This document shows positions 20,668 through 29,799 of a stretch of DNA of 42,211 nt, one piece after another. Both the position numbers and the translations under genes were made by a program. This DNA is from an uncultured Nitrosomonadaceae bacterium (lineage in GTDB: Bacteria > Pseudomonadota > Gammaproteobacteria > Burkholderiales > Nitrosomonadaceae). Below the pieces are notes generated by a model. That model saw nothing but the letters and a program-made list of their open reading frames with translations, made no database searches and was not told where the DNA came from. Where the stretch lies: assembly GCA_905612245.1 (NCBI GenBank), contig CAJQRL010000033.1, positions 1-42,211 on the forward strand, in the 5' to 3' direction. Every line of letters begins with the position of its first letter. Within the stretch, counting starts at the first letter, position 1.

Positions 20668-21501
20668 ATGAAAAAGATACTCCTGACATTATCTATAGTA
20701 ATTTTTTTTACCGGTGCTGCCGTTGCAAAGCAGGGCGAGTTACGTCTGAGATCAGAATCTGTGATTGTTCTGGATGCTAAACAAGGGAATGTTATTTACC
20801 GGAAAAATGCAGATAAAATTAGGCCCATTGCTTCAATTACTAAGCTGATGACGGCGATGGTAGTACTTGATGCAAAATTAGCGTTAAATCAGAAGATTTC
20901 TATTAGGTCGGCTGATATTGATCGTTTAAAGAATACTCGTTCACGGTTGTCACTTGGAGCTAAACTTACTCGTAAAGAGTTGCTATTATTGGCACTGATG
21001 TCATCAGATAATCGTGCGGCTGCAGCATTAGGGCGGACTTATCCCGGTGGCAAGAGGGCATTTGTTAAAGCAATGAACAACAAGGCTTTTGAACTGGGAA
21101 TGGGAAACAGTTTTTTTGTTGAGTCTACCGGACTAAGTAGCAGGAATGTTTCTACTGCCCGTGACTTAGCTAAACTGGTTGGAGCTGCTCATAACTACAA
21201 GCTTATCCGTAAATATACTACTACTGCAGCGTATTCAGTAAAACTTCCTCGTAGGAAACATGCCCTACTGTACAAGAACTCTAATATTCTTGTGCGCCGT
21301 GGGGTTTGGAATATTGATATTTCAAAAACTGGTTTTTTGAAGGCAGCTGGGCGTTGTTTAGTTATGCATGCACAAATACTTGGCAAACCGGTAATAATAG
21401 TATTACTTGATTCTTGGGGAAAAAATACCCGTATTGGTGATGCTAATCGTATTAAAAAATGGATGGAGAAAAATAATCGGCTTAAGAAACGAAGTGGCTG
21501 A
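20668..21501 (+). CDS. D-alanyl-D-alanine endopeptidase (PBP7/PbpG-like, S11 family)
   Basis: Signal peptide MKKILLTLSIVIFFTGAAVA; SxxK in ASITKLMTAMV, SDN in SSDNRAAAALG, KTG in DISKTGFLK. Start at 20668 preferred over 20626. Confidence 0.9.
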   Translation: MKKILLTLSIVIFFTGAAVAKQGELRLRSESVIVLDAKQGNVIYRKNADKIRPIASITKLMTAMVVLDAKLALNQKISIRSADIDRLKNTRSRLSLGAKLTRKELLLLALMSSDNRAAAALGRTYPGGKRAFVKAMNNKAFELGMGNSFFVESTGLSSRNVSTARDLAKLVGAAHNYKLIRKYTTTAAYSVKLPRRKHALLYKNSNILVRRGVWNIDISKTGFLKAAGRCLVMHAQILGKPVIIVLLDSWGKNTRIGDANRIKKWMEKNNRLKKRSG

Positions 21502-21585
21502 TGGCTTTATATGTTTTGGGTGCCCTCTAGTGCTAATGATGAAACTTTAGCGCTAGTATTTAGATTTTTAATATCAGTTCTCTGA

Positions 21586-22842
21586 TCAGAGAAATTGGAA
21601 CGCAAGAATAGCAACAAATGTAGGTGGTAATGCGGCCACTAATAGTCCTAAAGGATGGATCGAGTCATCTTCAAATGACTCCTTGAGTATGGCAAAACCT
21701 GCAGGATTAGGAGCATTAGCAATGACTGTCAGGCCGCCTCCTGTCACTGCTCCAGCGACAAGAGAATATTGGAATTCTGGACTTGTTCCTTCCAATAAAG
21801 AGCCAAGATATGTCAGCGCAGCATTATCAGTAAATGCTGTAAGGAATGTGGCGCCATAGAAAAGAACAGTAGTATCCATGCCTACTAATATTGGTTGTAA
21901 CCACCATTTTTGTTGCGCCCCTAGAACAACAAGTCCCGCAAGGAAAAAAGCAACTAACAGCCCTTCGCGTAGGATTAATCGATCCTGGTAACGCTCGTAG
22001 GCGTGAGCAAAGCCAATAAAAAACAGAAGTAATCCCATGAAAACTTCTGGGTGATGAGCAAAGACTACTACGCCTACTAGAAAAAATAAGTGTATAAACA
22101 AAACGGGTAAGGGAACCCTTTTTTCTTGAGATTCTTTATCAAAATGAATCTCTGAGAGTTCTCGCCGAAAAACAAAGGTGGCCACCAAAGTATTTACTAG
22201 TACAACGATTATAGCTTTCCAGCCAAATGTACTGAACATGAATGCGAGGTCCCATCCCCACTTTGTTGCCACCATAAGTACTGGTGGAGCGGCAAATGTC
22301 GTCATCGTTCCACCAATTGAAATGTTTACAAATAAAACACCAAGAGTCGCATATTTAAGTTTGGTCGTAATGCCCTTTGAGTAATAACGCTCAAGAAGTA
22401 TAAGTCCGGCTAGCGTCATGGCAGCTGGCTCTGTAATGAAAGAACCTAGTAGCGGCACAAATGACAAAGTAACAAAATAAAATGCCCTTCCATCTGACCA
22501 TGGAATAATTTTTGCAATCTTCTTCACGCAGAGCATTGCAAATTGGAGAATAGGGCGACTACCGGCGATCACCATAATGGCGAATACAAACATGGGCTCA
22601 GTAAAGCTTTGTTGTTCAAGGTAAGTGGTAGCAGCTTGTTTGCCATTAATGGACAATATTGCGAAGGTTAATACTAACGCCCAAAGTCCGAAAACAACTT
22701 CGACTTCACCTAAAAAATGCCATATACCAGAGTGAGCTGGGCGCGTATGGGCTAAATGCTGGAAGAATTTAGTTGAGAAAGTGTGAATTAATGCGACGCC
22801 AAATAATATTGTGCCAATTAATTCAATTGTAGTAGGGTTCAT
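21586..22842 (-). CDS. Putative Na+/H+ antiporter family membrane protein
   Basis: 418 aa polytopic protein; MNPTTIELIGTILFGVALIHTFSTKFFQHLAH, MTLAGLILLERYYSKG, ANAPNPAGFAIL. Confidence 0.75.
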   Translation of the reverse strand: MNPTTIELIGTILFGVALIHTFSTKFFQHLAHTRPAHSGIWHFLGEVEVVFGLWALVLTFAILSINGKQAATTYLEQQSFTEPMFVFAIMVIAGSRPILQFAMLCVKKIAKIIPWSDGRAFYFVTLSFVPLLGSFITEPAAMTLAGLILLERYYSKGITTKLKYATLGVLFVNISIGGTMTTFAAPPVLMVATKWGWDLAFMFSTFGWKAIIVVLVNTLVATFVFRRELSEIHFDKESQEKRVPLPVLFIHLFFLVGVVVFAHHPEVFMGLLLFFIGFAHAYERYQDRLILREGLLVAFFLAGLVVLGAQQKWWLQPILVGMDTTVLFYGATFLTAFTDNAALTYLGSLLEGTSPEFQYSLVAGAVTGGGLTVIANAPNPAGFAILKESFEDDSIHPLGLLVAALPPTFVAILAFQFL

Positions 22843-23255
22843 TTATCGCTGGCAGTTAGGTTTATTTTGAATATCCAGATATTTCATAAATTAGTATTCA
22901 CGCTTAATAATAATTAGAAGTCTCTGTTTTGTAATTATATGCTTAAACACTCCAATAGTTTGAGCAGCTTTGTTTTTGATTTTAAACCACGTTCTTATAT
23001 TTGTAATCTATCTCCAACAGATTTATTTAAAGGGCTGTATTCTTGTAAGAGGTTTATTGGGTTTACGGGCAATGATTACTTATGTATGTCAGGTATAATA
23101 CTTCGGTCTTGTGTAACCTATAAGGAGACTTATTTGGTTCCATATAAAATTTCATATAGTACTCGTATGCCAAATGAAAATGGATCTAGAACTCTATAAT
23201 AGAATATAGTTCCGAATTATAATTAAATGTTTTAATTTTTCTCTTTGAGGTAATT

Positions 23256-23693
23256 ATGACCAAAGTAAAAGTAATACTTAATCTAAGTGCAGTAATATTT
23301 AGCATGCTGTTACTACAACAGAATGCATTCTCTGATACTACAAAAGTAACTGAGCTTATAAAAACTGATGTCAAAATCGGGACTGGTCCAGAGGCAACCG
23401 GAGGGCAAGAGGTTAAAGTTCATTACACAGGTTGGCTATATAAAGCAAATTTACCTCAGAAAAAAGGCCCTAAATTTGACAGCTCAATTGATCGGGGCGA
23501 ACCATTTGTTTTCCCACTAGGTATTGGGCGAGTAATTAAAGGCTGGGATCAAGGGGTTGTGGGAATGAAAGTCGGAGGAAAAAGAACGTTGATTATTCCA
23601 GCCCATCTTGGATATGGTACGCGCGGAGCTGGTGACTCGATTCCACCTAATGCAGCTTTAGTTTTTGATGTCGAATTACTTGAATTACAATAA
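23256..23693 (+). CDS. FKBP-type peptidyl-prolyl cis-trans isomerase, secreted
   Basis: Signal peptide then [10 protein letters not shown]...[48 protein letters not shown]. Confidence 0.95.
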   Translation: MTKVKVILNLSAVIFSMLLLQQNAFSDTTKVTELIKTDVKIGTGPEATGGQEVKVHYTGWLYKANLPQKKGPKFDSSIDRGEPFVFPLGIGRVIKGWDQGVVGMKVGGKRTLIIPAHLGYGTRGAGDSIPPNAALVFDVELLELQ

Positions 23694-23757
23694 ATATTCT
23701 AGGCTATAAATATAGGTGTACTTGTTACACGTCGCTATTAACTGATTAAATATTATT

Positions 23758-24156
23758 ATGGCAGGCTTAAGTTCAGATACTCCTAGACCAAATGAAATAA
23801 AATTACATCAGAAGTCTAGGCTAATGGAGATTTCTTTTGCAAGCGGGGAAGTTTTTAAATTTTCCTACGAGTTTTTGCGGGTCCATTCGCCTTCAGCTGA
23901 AGTGCGTGGACATAGCCCTGGGCAAGAAATATTACAAACTGGGAAACAGGATGTAATGATAAATCATATTGAGCCAGTGGGTAGCTATGCAATTCAGCCG
24001 AATTTTTCAGACGGCCATAATTCAGGTCTGTATTCTTGGGATCTGCTTTATAACTATGGTATAAATCAAGATAAAATGTGGCTTCATTATCTGGATAGAA
24101 TGGATGAGGCAGGTGCAAGTAGAAAATTGCCTGAAGAGTTATCTGTACACAAATAG
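23758..24156 (+). CDS. DUF971 domain protein
   Basis: PNEIKLHQKSRLMEISFASGEVFKFSYEFLRVHSPSAEVRGH...EPVGSYAIQPNFSDGHNSGLYSWDLL. Confidence 0.92.
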   Translation: MAGLSSDTPRPNEIKLHQKSRLMEISFASGEVFKFSYEFLRVHSPSAEVRGHSPGQEILQTGKQDVMINHIEPVGSYAIQPNFSDGHNSGLYSWDLLYNYGINQDKMWLHYLDRMDEAGASRKLPEELSVHK

Positions 24157-24241
24157 AATTAATACTGTCAGGCAGTGGATGGTATTAATTTCAGCACTCA
24201 TTGCAGAAATTATATTTATGTTACTTTTTTGAAAATTATTT

Positions 24242-24976
24242 ATGACTAAAACCACACATTTCGGTTTTAACTCAGTTCCTGAAACTGATAAAGCGCGTAA
24301 GGTAGCAGGGGTATTTGACTCTGTAGCAGGTCGTTACAACTTAATGAATGACCTCATGTCAGCCGGGATGCACAGGCTTTGGAAGCGTTTTGCTATTCAG
24401 ACTAGTGGAGTCAAGGCTGGTGATCGGGTTCTTGATATAGCAGGCGGCACAGCGGATCTGAGTACATTGTTTGCTGATCATGTCGGAGAGCGCGGAGAGA
24501 TATGGCTTACTGATATAAATAATTCTATGCTTTCCATAGGCCGTGACCGAATTTTGGACTCTGGCCTGAGCGCATCAGTAGCACAGTGTGACGCTGAGAA
24601 ATTACCTTTTCCGGATAATTATTTTAATTGTGTGAGTGTTGCGTTTGGGCTTAGGAATATGACCCATAAAGATGTAGCATTGGCAGAAATGTTGCGGGTA
24701 CTTTGTCCTGGCGGGCGTTTAATAGTTCTTGAGTTTTCTAAGATATGGAAACCATTACAACCGGCTTATGATAAATATTCATTTGATATTTTACCTGCTA
24801 TAGGTAAATTTATTGCTAATGACGAAAGTAGCTATCGTTACCTAGCGGAGTCTATTCGTGTACATCCTGATCAGGAAGAATTAAAGGACCTAATGCAGCA
24901 GGCTGGTTTTGAAAGAGTTGAGTATTTCAATCTCACTGCAGGAGTTGTTGCATTGCATCGTGGCAATAAATTCTAG
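24242..24976 (+). CDS. ubiE: Ubiquinone/menaquinone biosynthesis C-methyltransferase UbiE
   Basis: [60 protein letters not shown]. Confidence 0.97.
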   Translation: MTKTTHFGFNSVPETDKARKVAGVFDSVAGRYNLMNDLMSAGMHRLWKRFAIQTSGVKAGDRVLDIAGGTADLSTLFADHVGERGEIWLTDINNSMLSIGRDRILDSGLSASVAQCDAEKLPFPDNYFNCVSVAFGLRNMTHKDVALAEMLRVLCPGGRLIVLEFSKIWKPLQPAYDKYSFDILPAIGKFIANDESSYRYLAESIRVHPDQEELKDLMQQAGFERVEYFNLTAGVVALHRGNKF

Positions 24977-25076
24977 GCTCTTGTAAAAAAATATAATGTA
25001 TATAGAGCGCTTGGACTTCGTGTTAGTTTGATTGCAGCTTAAAATTTAAAGAGTATTCTGAGATTCAAAAATTGCC

Positions 25077-25658
25077 ATGTTGTCTTCCGTAGCTTTAGCT
25101 CCACTTAATCATATTCTGCTTAGTGAAAGTTGGGCTAAGAGACGGCTTCAGCCACATACTGGGAAGACAATACAGATTTGTGTTTCGCCGTTCTTGAATA
25201 CTACGCTAACTGTACAAGAGAGCGGTGAACTATTAGCAGTGGCTAACAGTTCCAATATTGATACTACTGCCACTTTCACACTCGGTTTATTGCCTCGCTT
25301 ACTTACTCATGCTGAAGGTGCCTATAGCGAAATTAGTATATCTGGAGATGATGCATTTGCCGAAGAACTTATTTATATAAGTAAGCACTTGCATTGGGAT
25401 GTGGAGCAGGAATTGAGTAAGGTTACGGGTGATATTTTTGCTCATCGTATCGTGCAGACTAGTCAAGATATAAAATGCTGGCACAGTGAGACTGCTGAGA
25501 ATTTATCAGCAGCATTGGCAGAATACTGGTTAGAGGAGCAGCCACTATTGGCTAAGTCTTCTCATACTAAAGAATTCATTACTGACGTGCATACATTAAG
25601 TAATGAAATGGAGCAGCTAGAGATTCGGATAGAAAAAATTAGAAAGAGAAATCCTTAA
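25077..25658 (+). CDS. ubiJ: UbiJ-like SCP2-domain accessory factor
   Basis: SCP2-like N-terminus, C-terminal coiled-coil region; sits between ubiE and ubiB. Confidence 0.82.
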   Translation: MLSSVALAPLNHILLSESWAKRRLQPHTGKTIQICVSPFLNTTLTVQESGELLAVANSSNIDTTATFTLGLLPRLLTHAEGAYSEISISGDDAFAEELIYISKHLHWDVEQELSKVTGDIFAHRIVQTSQDIKCWHSETAENLSAALAEYWLEEQPLLAKSSHTKEFITDVHTLSNEMEQLEIRIEKIRKRNP

Positions 25659-25709
25659 AGGCCTTTATAGGGATTATTAATAATAAATGAATAATTGTTT
25701 TTAAAATAA

Positions 25710-27227
25710 ATGCGTTTTCTTCGTCTTTTAAAAATTATCGCTGTCGCATTTCGTTTTGGTCTTGAGGAGTTTTTCCCGAGCCACGGATGGATGCGTGCGC
25801 TGAAAATACCGATTTTCTTCATAACAATTTGGCGTAGAAAAATAAAGAGACCGCGCGCGGAACGTTTGCGTATGGCCTTGGAAGCATTAGGGCCTATTTT
25901 TATAAAATTTGGTCAAATGTTATCTACTCGTCGTGACCTGTTGCCACTAGATATCTCAGATGAACTGGCTAAACTTCAAGATCAGGTCCCACCTTTTGCT
26001 TCCAGTATTGTATTAACAACAATAGAGAAGACATATGGAAAATCAGTCGATGAAGTATTCTTAGAGTTTGATCCTGAGCCAATAGCCAGTGCTTCAGTTG
26101 CTCAGGTTCATTTTGCGGTATTACATGATGGAACGAAGGTTGCTGTAAAAGTCTTACGCCCCGGGATTGATAAAACCATTGCACATGATGTTGCTTTGAT
26201 GGAAACCGGTGCATGGCTCGCTGAGGCTTTGTGGCCAGATGGGAAACGATTAAAAACAAGAGAAGTGGTATCAGAATTTGCACGGCATCTGGGTGATGAA
26301 CTTGATCTTCTACGTGAAGCTGCTAATTGTAGCCAATTGAGACGTAATTTTCTTGATTCTCCGTTGTTATTTGTACCAGAAGTATATTGGGACTATTGTC
26401 ACCCAGGGGTCATGGTGATGGAGCGTGTTCATGGAACACCTATTAGTCATGTATCTACTTTGCGTCAGCAGGGAATAGATATCCCAAAGCTCGCTCGTAC
26501 GGGAGTGGAGATTTTTTTCACTCAGGTGTTCCGAGATGGATATTTTCATGCAGATATGCATCCTGGTAATATTTTTGTCGGTAGCGATGGGCAATATATT
26601 GCAGTTGATTTCGGCATCATGGGTACACTTACAGATGAAGATAGGAATTATTTGGCACAGAATTTCCTAGCTTTTTTTAGCCGTGACTATAGGCGTGTTG
26701 CGGAAGCTCACGTTGAGGCAGGTTGGGCTCCGAGGGATACAAGGGTTGATGATTTTGAGAATGCAATTCGTGCGGTATGTGAGCCCATTTTTGATAGACC
26801 ACTAAAAGAGATTTCTTTTGGTCGTGTTCTATTACGCTTATTTCAAACGTCACGTAAATTTAATGTAGAGATTCAACCGCAACTGGTTATGCTGCAGAAA
26901 ACATTACTAAATATTGAGGGGCTTGGACGAGACCTTGACCCGGATCTAGATCTGTGGACAACAGCCAAGCCATATCTAGGGGACTGGATGTCTGAGCAAA
27001 TTGGTTGGCGTGGGATGCTTAGTGGCGTACAAAAAGAAGCGCCCAGCTGGGCTGTTATGGTGCCACAGTTTCCTCGCCTGCTATACCAGGCTTTGAATAG
27101 AGATCCTGCAGAAGGGCTTGAAAAAAGAATGACTGAACTACTGCAAGAAGAAAAACGACAGAGCCGTTTGTTAATTATTTTATCAACTCTGCTAACAGGA
27201 TTGTTATTTTGGCAGATATGGGGATAG
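25710..27227 (+). CDS. ubiB: Ubiquinone biosynthesis kinase-like protein UbiB
   Basis: [20 protein letters not shown] (KxGQ), [28 protein letters not shown]. Confidence 0.97.
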   Translation: MRFLRLLKIIAVAFRFGLEEFFPSHGWMRALKIPIFFITIWRRKIKRPRAERLRMALEALGPIFIKFGQMLSTRRDLLPLDISDELAKLQDQVPPFASSIVLTTIEKTYGKSVDEVFLEFDPEPIASASVAQVHFAVLHDGTKVAVKVLRPGIDKTIAHDVALMETGAWLAEALWPDGKRLKTREVVSEFARHLGDELDLLREAANCSQLRRNFLDSPLLFVPEVYWDYCHPGVMVMERVHGTPISHVSTLRQQGIDIPKLARTGVEIFFTQVFRDGYFHADMHPGNIFVGSDGQYIAVDFGIMGTLTDEDRNYLAQNFLAFFSRDYRRVAEAHVEAGWAPRDTRVDDFENAIRAVCEPIFDRPLKEISFGRVLLRLFQTSRKFNVEIQPQLVMLQKTLLNIEGLGRDLDPDLDLWTTAKPYLGDWMSEQIGWRGMLSGVQKEAPSWAVMVPQFPRLLYQALNRDPAEGLEKRMTELLQEEKRQSRLLIILSTLLTGLLFWQIWG

Positions 27228-27371
27228 TATATTTTAAAAAATTTCCTAGCAAATTTGTCAGTAATTTTTAATAGAAGAGCTGTACTCTATTGCTATATCT
27301 AGAATTTGATTATCAAAGACAAATGCATCATTTCGGCATAATTTACCCTTGAATATTTTATAAAGATTTAG

Positions 27372-27680
27372 ATGAGCTATTATCGACAGCATGTATTTTT
27401 CTGTGTCAATCAGAGGGAGGCTGGGGCACAGTGCTGTAATGACCATAGCGCTCAAGAAATACGTGATTATGCTAAAAATCGTATTAAGAAATTAAATCTA
27501 GATCACAAAGGGAAAATTAGAATAAATATGGCTGGGTGTCTTGATCGTTGTAGTGAGGGTCCAGTTATTGTGGTTTATCCTGATGAAGTTTGGTATACCT
27601 ATGTTGATAAAGAAGATATAGACGAAATTATCGAAGAGCATCTTATAAATGGTCGTATAGTGGATCGACTCAGGATTTAA
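27372..27680 (+). CDS. Thioredoxin-like [2Fe-2S] ferredoxin
   Basis: HVFFCVNQREAGAQCCNDHSAQEI...INMAGCLDRCSEGPVIVVYPDEVWYTYV. Confidence 0.93.
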   Translation: MSYYRQHVFFCVNQREAGAQCCNDHSAQEIRDYAKNRIKKLNLDHKGKIRINMAGCLDRCSEGPVIVVYPDEVWYTYVDKEDIDEIIEEHLINGRIVDRLRI

Positions 27681-27812
27681 TGTTTCATTTGCTATGTATG
27701 AAATGGTAATAAATAATATTATTACAAGCCAGTTGATTAGTTGTGATCAGCCTTAATAGAATGAGGAGATAGTTAGTCGGAAATATAATCTAGCTCTTGC
27801 TCTTTAATTATT

Positions 27813-28445
27813 TTGTTAAATCCCAATATTACACAGAAATTTTTTGTTGACGGTCCAGCTGGTAAGCTTGAGACAGTTCTGGCAGAGCCAAATTCTGAAC
27901 GCAGACATGGAATAGCCATTATTGCTCATCCTCATCCACTATATGGTGGGACCATGGATAATAAGGTGGTGCATACCCTTTTTAAGGTTTTATTCGAGCT
28001 TGGGTTTATCACGGTTAAATTTAATTACAGAGGTGTAGGCAAGAGCGAGGGAAGCTATGGTGATGGCTTGGGCGAAACAGAAGATGTCATTGCAGTAGTC
28101 GAGGCAATCCGGGATCAATTTGATACGGTGTCTAATAATCTAGCGCTATTACTGGCCGGCTTCTCTTTTGGAGGTGCAATTCAAGCCCATGTAGCAAAGA
28201 TTATTAGTCCGGAAAGCATTATTATGGTCGCTCCTTCGGTAGACCATCTTCAGGCACCATCAGTTTCCAGCTATGCTAAAAGAGTATTAATTATTCAGGG
28301 TGATCAAGATGAAGTGGTTCCGCTTAAAACAATTTTACAATGGGCTACTCCTCAGGATTTGCCGGTAGTAGTAGTTCCTGGCGCTGAACATTTTTTCCAC
28401 GGCAAGCTGCATATTATTAAACGGACAGTATTAGATTGGTACTGA
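27813..28445 (+). CDS. Alpha/beta hydrolase
   Basis: TTG start; AIIAHPHPLYGGTMDNKVVHTL, FNYRGVGKSEGSYGDG, GFSFGGAI, catalytic-like GAEHFFHGK. Confidence 0.92.
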   Translation: MLNPNITQKFFVDGPAGKLETVLAEPNSERRHGIAIIAHPHPLYGGTMDNKVVHTLFKVLFELGFITVKFNYRGVGKSEGSYGDGLGETEDVIAVVEAIRDQFDTVSNNLALLLAGFSFGGAIQAHVAKIISPESIIMVAPSVDHLQAPSVSSYAKRVLIIQGDQDEVVPLKTILQWATPQDLPVVVVPGAEHFFHGKLHIIKRTVLDWY

Positions 28446-28555
28446 TTCTAGTTATCGGAAAGTAAGGAAGGAGCCTGAGGTTAATTTTTAACAGGAAATT
28501 ACATCTTTTTTTCTAAAGTAGTCACTAGGGTTGATTGATACCTATTTAAGAAATT

Positions 28556-29101
28556 ATGCGGAATTTATATATAATTCTAGGTTTGGTATGCGTATTTATT
28601 AGCGCTCCATCTCTTGGCCAAACATTACCTGTTTGTTATCAGGCTAATTGTTTAGAAAAAACAAGCTTCACAGTTTCTTCAGATGCCCATAGTCAGGTTG
28701 GGATCTTTTTTTCATCAGTAACATCGGCGATAGAAGAACGAGAAGCTATTCGACATGGAGTACGCAGATTATATCTGGAAGCGGCCAAATACAGTCCTAT
28801 TGCATCTGATCGCGGGGGTAATTTTAAAGATTCCTCTGTAAAAGGACGTATGGATTGTGTTGATCATAGTAGAAATGACACTACATTTCTTGTCTACATA
28901 CAACAGCAAGGGTGGCTGAAGTATCATCAGATAGGAGAAATTGTCTGGCGTAATCCACTATTTATAAATTTACATTATGCCAGTCATATTATTGATATCA
29001 GTAGTATGAACTCATGGGTAGTGGATACATGGTTTCTTGATTTCGGAGAACTGGCTACAGTAATACCATACGAAAAATGGAAGAATGGCTATTCTCCATA
29101 A
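28556..29101 (+). CDS. Conserved hypothetical exported protein
   Basis: Signal peptide; VKGRMDCVDHSRNDTTFLVYIQQQGWLKYH; normal codon structure. Confidence 0.75.
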   Translation: MRNLYIILGLVCVFISAPSLGQTLPVCYQANCLEKTSFTVSSDAHSQVGIFFSSVTSAIEEREAIRHGVRRLYLEAAKYSPIASDRGGNFKDSSVKGRMDCVDHSRNDTTFLVYIQQQGWLKYHQIGEIVWRNPLFINLHYASHIIDISSMNSWVVDTWFLDFGELATVIPYEKWKNGYSP

Positions 29102-29190
29102 TTTAAAATTAGAGAGCCGAAATAATGTTATTTGACGGCCTATATTTATAATTTAAGTTTTAGATTCTTTTTTTATAAGGATTATATTAA

Positions 29191-29310
29191 TTGGAATTTC
29201 ATGAGTCTATGGTGTTTTGGTTCTTTAAAGAGCTTTTAAAAGTCGTTTTAGGTCTGGGTTTTATTCTGTGTTGTATCCTGTTTTTGCGCTGGATCAAGGA
29301 TGACGACTGA
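29191..29310 (+). CDS. Putative 39-aa single-pass membrane microprotein (not in supplied ORF track)
   Basis: TTG start 29191 with AAGGA (29177-29181) 9 nt upstream; (M)EFHESMVFWFFKELLKVVLGLGFILCCILFLRWIKDDD; alternative ATG 29209. Confidence 0.5.
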   Translation: MEFHESMVFWFFKELLKVVLGLGFILCCILFLRWIKDDD

Positions 29311-29448
29311 ACACGTCAAATGAGTGTAGTAAAAATATAGTAGCTAGACTTTATAAGTTACGGTTTAGATGTAGTGGTGCTGGTATGATTTCTGTTAGAA
29401 TGGGACGTTTTAGAAACGTTCTACATGTAAGGGAAAGGAAGAACTACA

Positions 29449-29772
29449 ATGACTTATGTTGTAACTGAAAGTTGTATTAAGTGTAAATATACCGATTGCG
29501 TAGATGTTTGCCCGGTAGATTGTTTTCGAGAAGGCCCAAATTTTCTGGTAATTGATCCAGAAGAATGTATTGACTGCACCTTGTGTGTAGCTGAGTGTCC
29601 AGTAGAAGCAATTTATGCTGAAGATGATGTACCTGATGAGCAGCAGCATTTTACAGCGCTCAATGCTGAGTTATCATTATCTTGGGAGTCTATAGTTGAG
29701 AAGAAAGATGCTCCGTCAGATGCCGACGACTGGGTAGATGTTTCCAGCAAACTAGACTTGTTAGAGCGTTAA
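29449..29772 (+). CDS. fdxA: FdxA-type 7Fe ferredoxin
   Basis: [26 protein letters not shown]...[23 protein letters not shown]. Confidence 0.96.
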   Translation: MTYVVTESCIKCKYTDCVDVCPVDCFREGPNFLVIDPEECIDCTLCVAECPVEAIYAEDDVPDEQQHFTALNAELSLSWESIVEKKDAPSDADDWVDVSSKLDLLER

Positions 29773-29799
29773 ACTTATAGCGGTAGTCAGTTTCACCGC

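Noticed and set aside
22939-23199. 86-aa ORF upstream of FKBP as a real gene
   Set aside because: No Shine-Dalgarno, no recognisable domain, atypical composition; kept only as part of an intergenic finding.
27710-27730. AATAATATTATT palindrome after the 2Fe-2S ferredoxin
   Set aside because: A/T-only palindrome in an AT-rich intergenic region is expected by chance.
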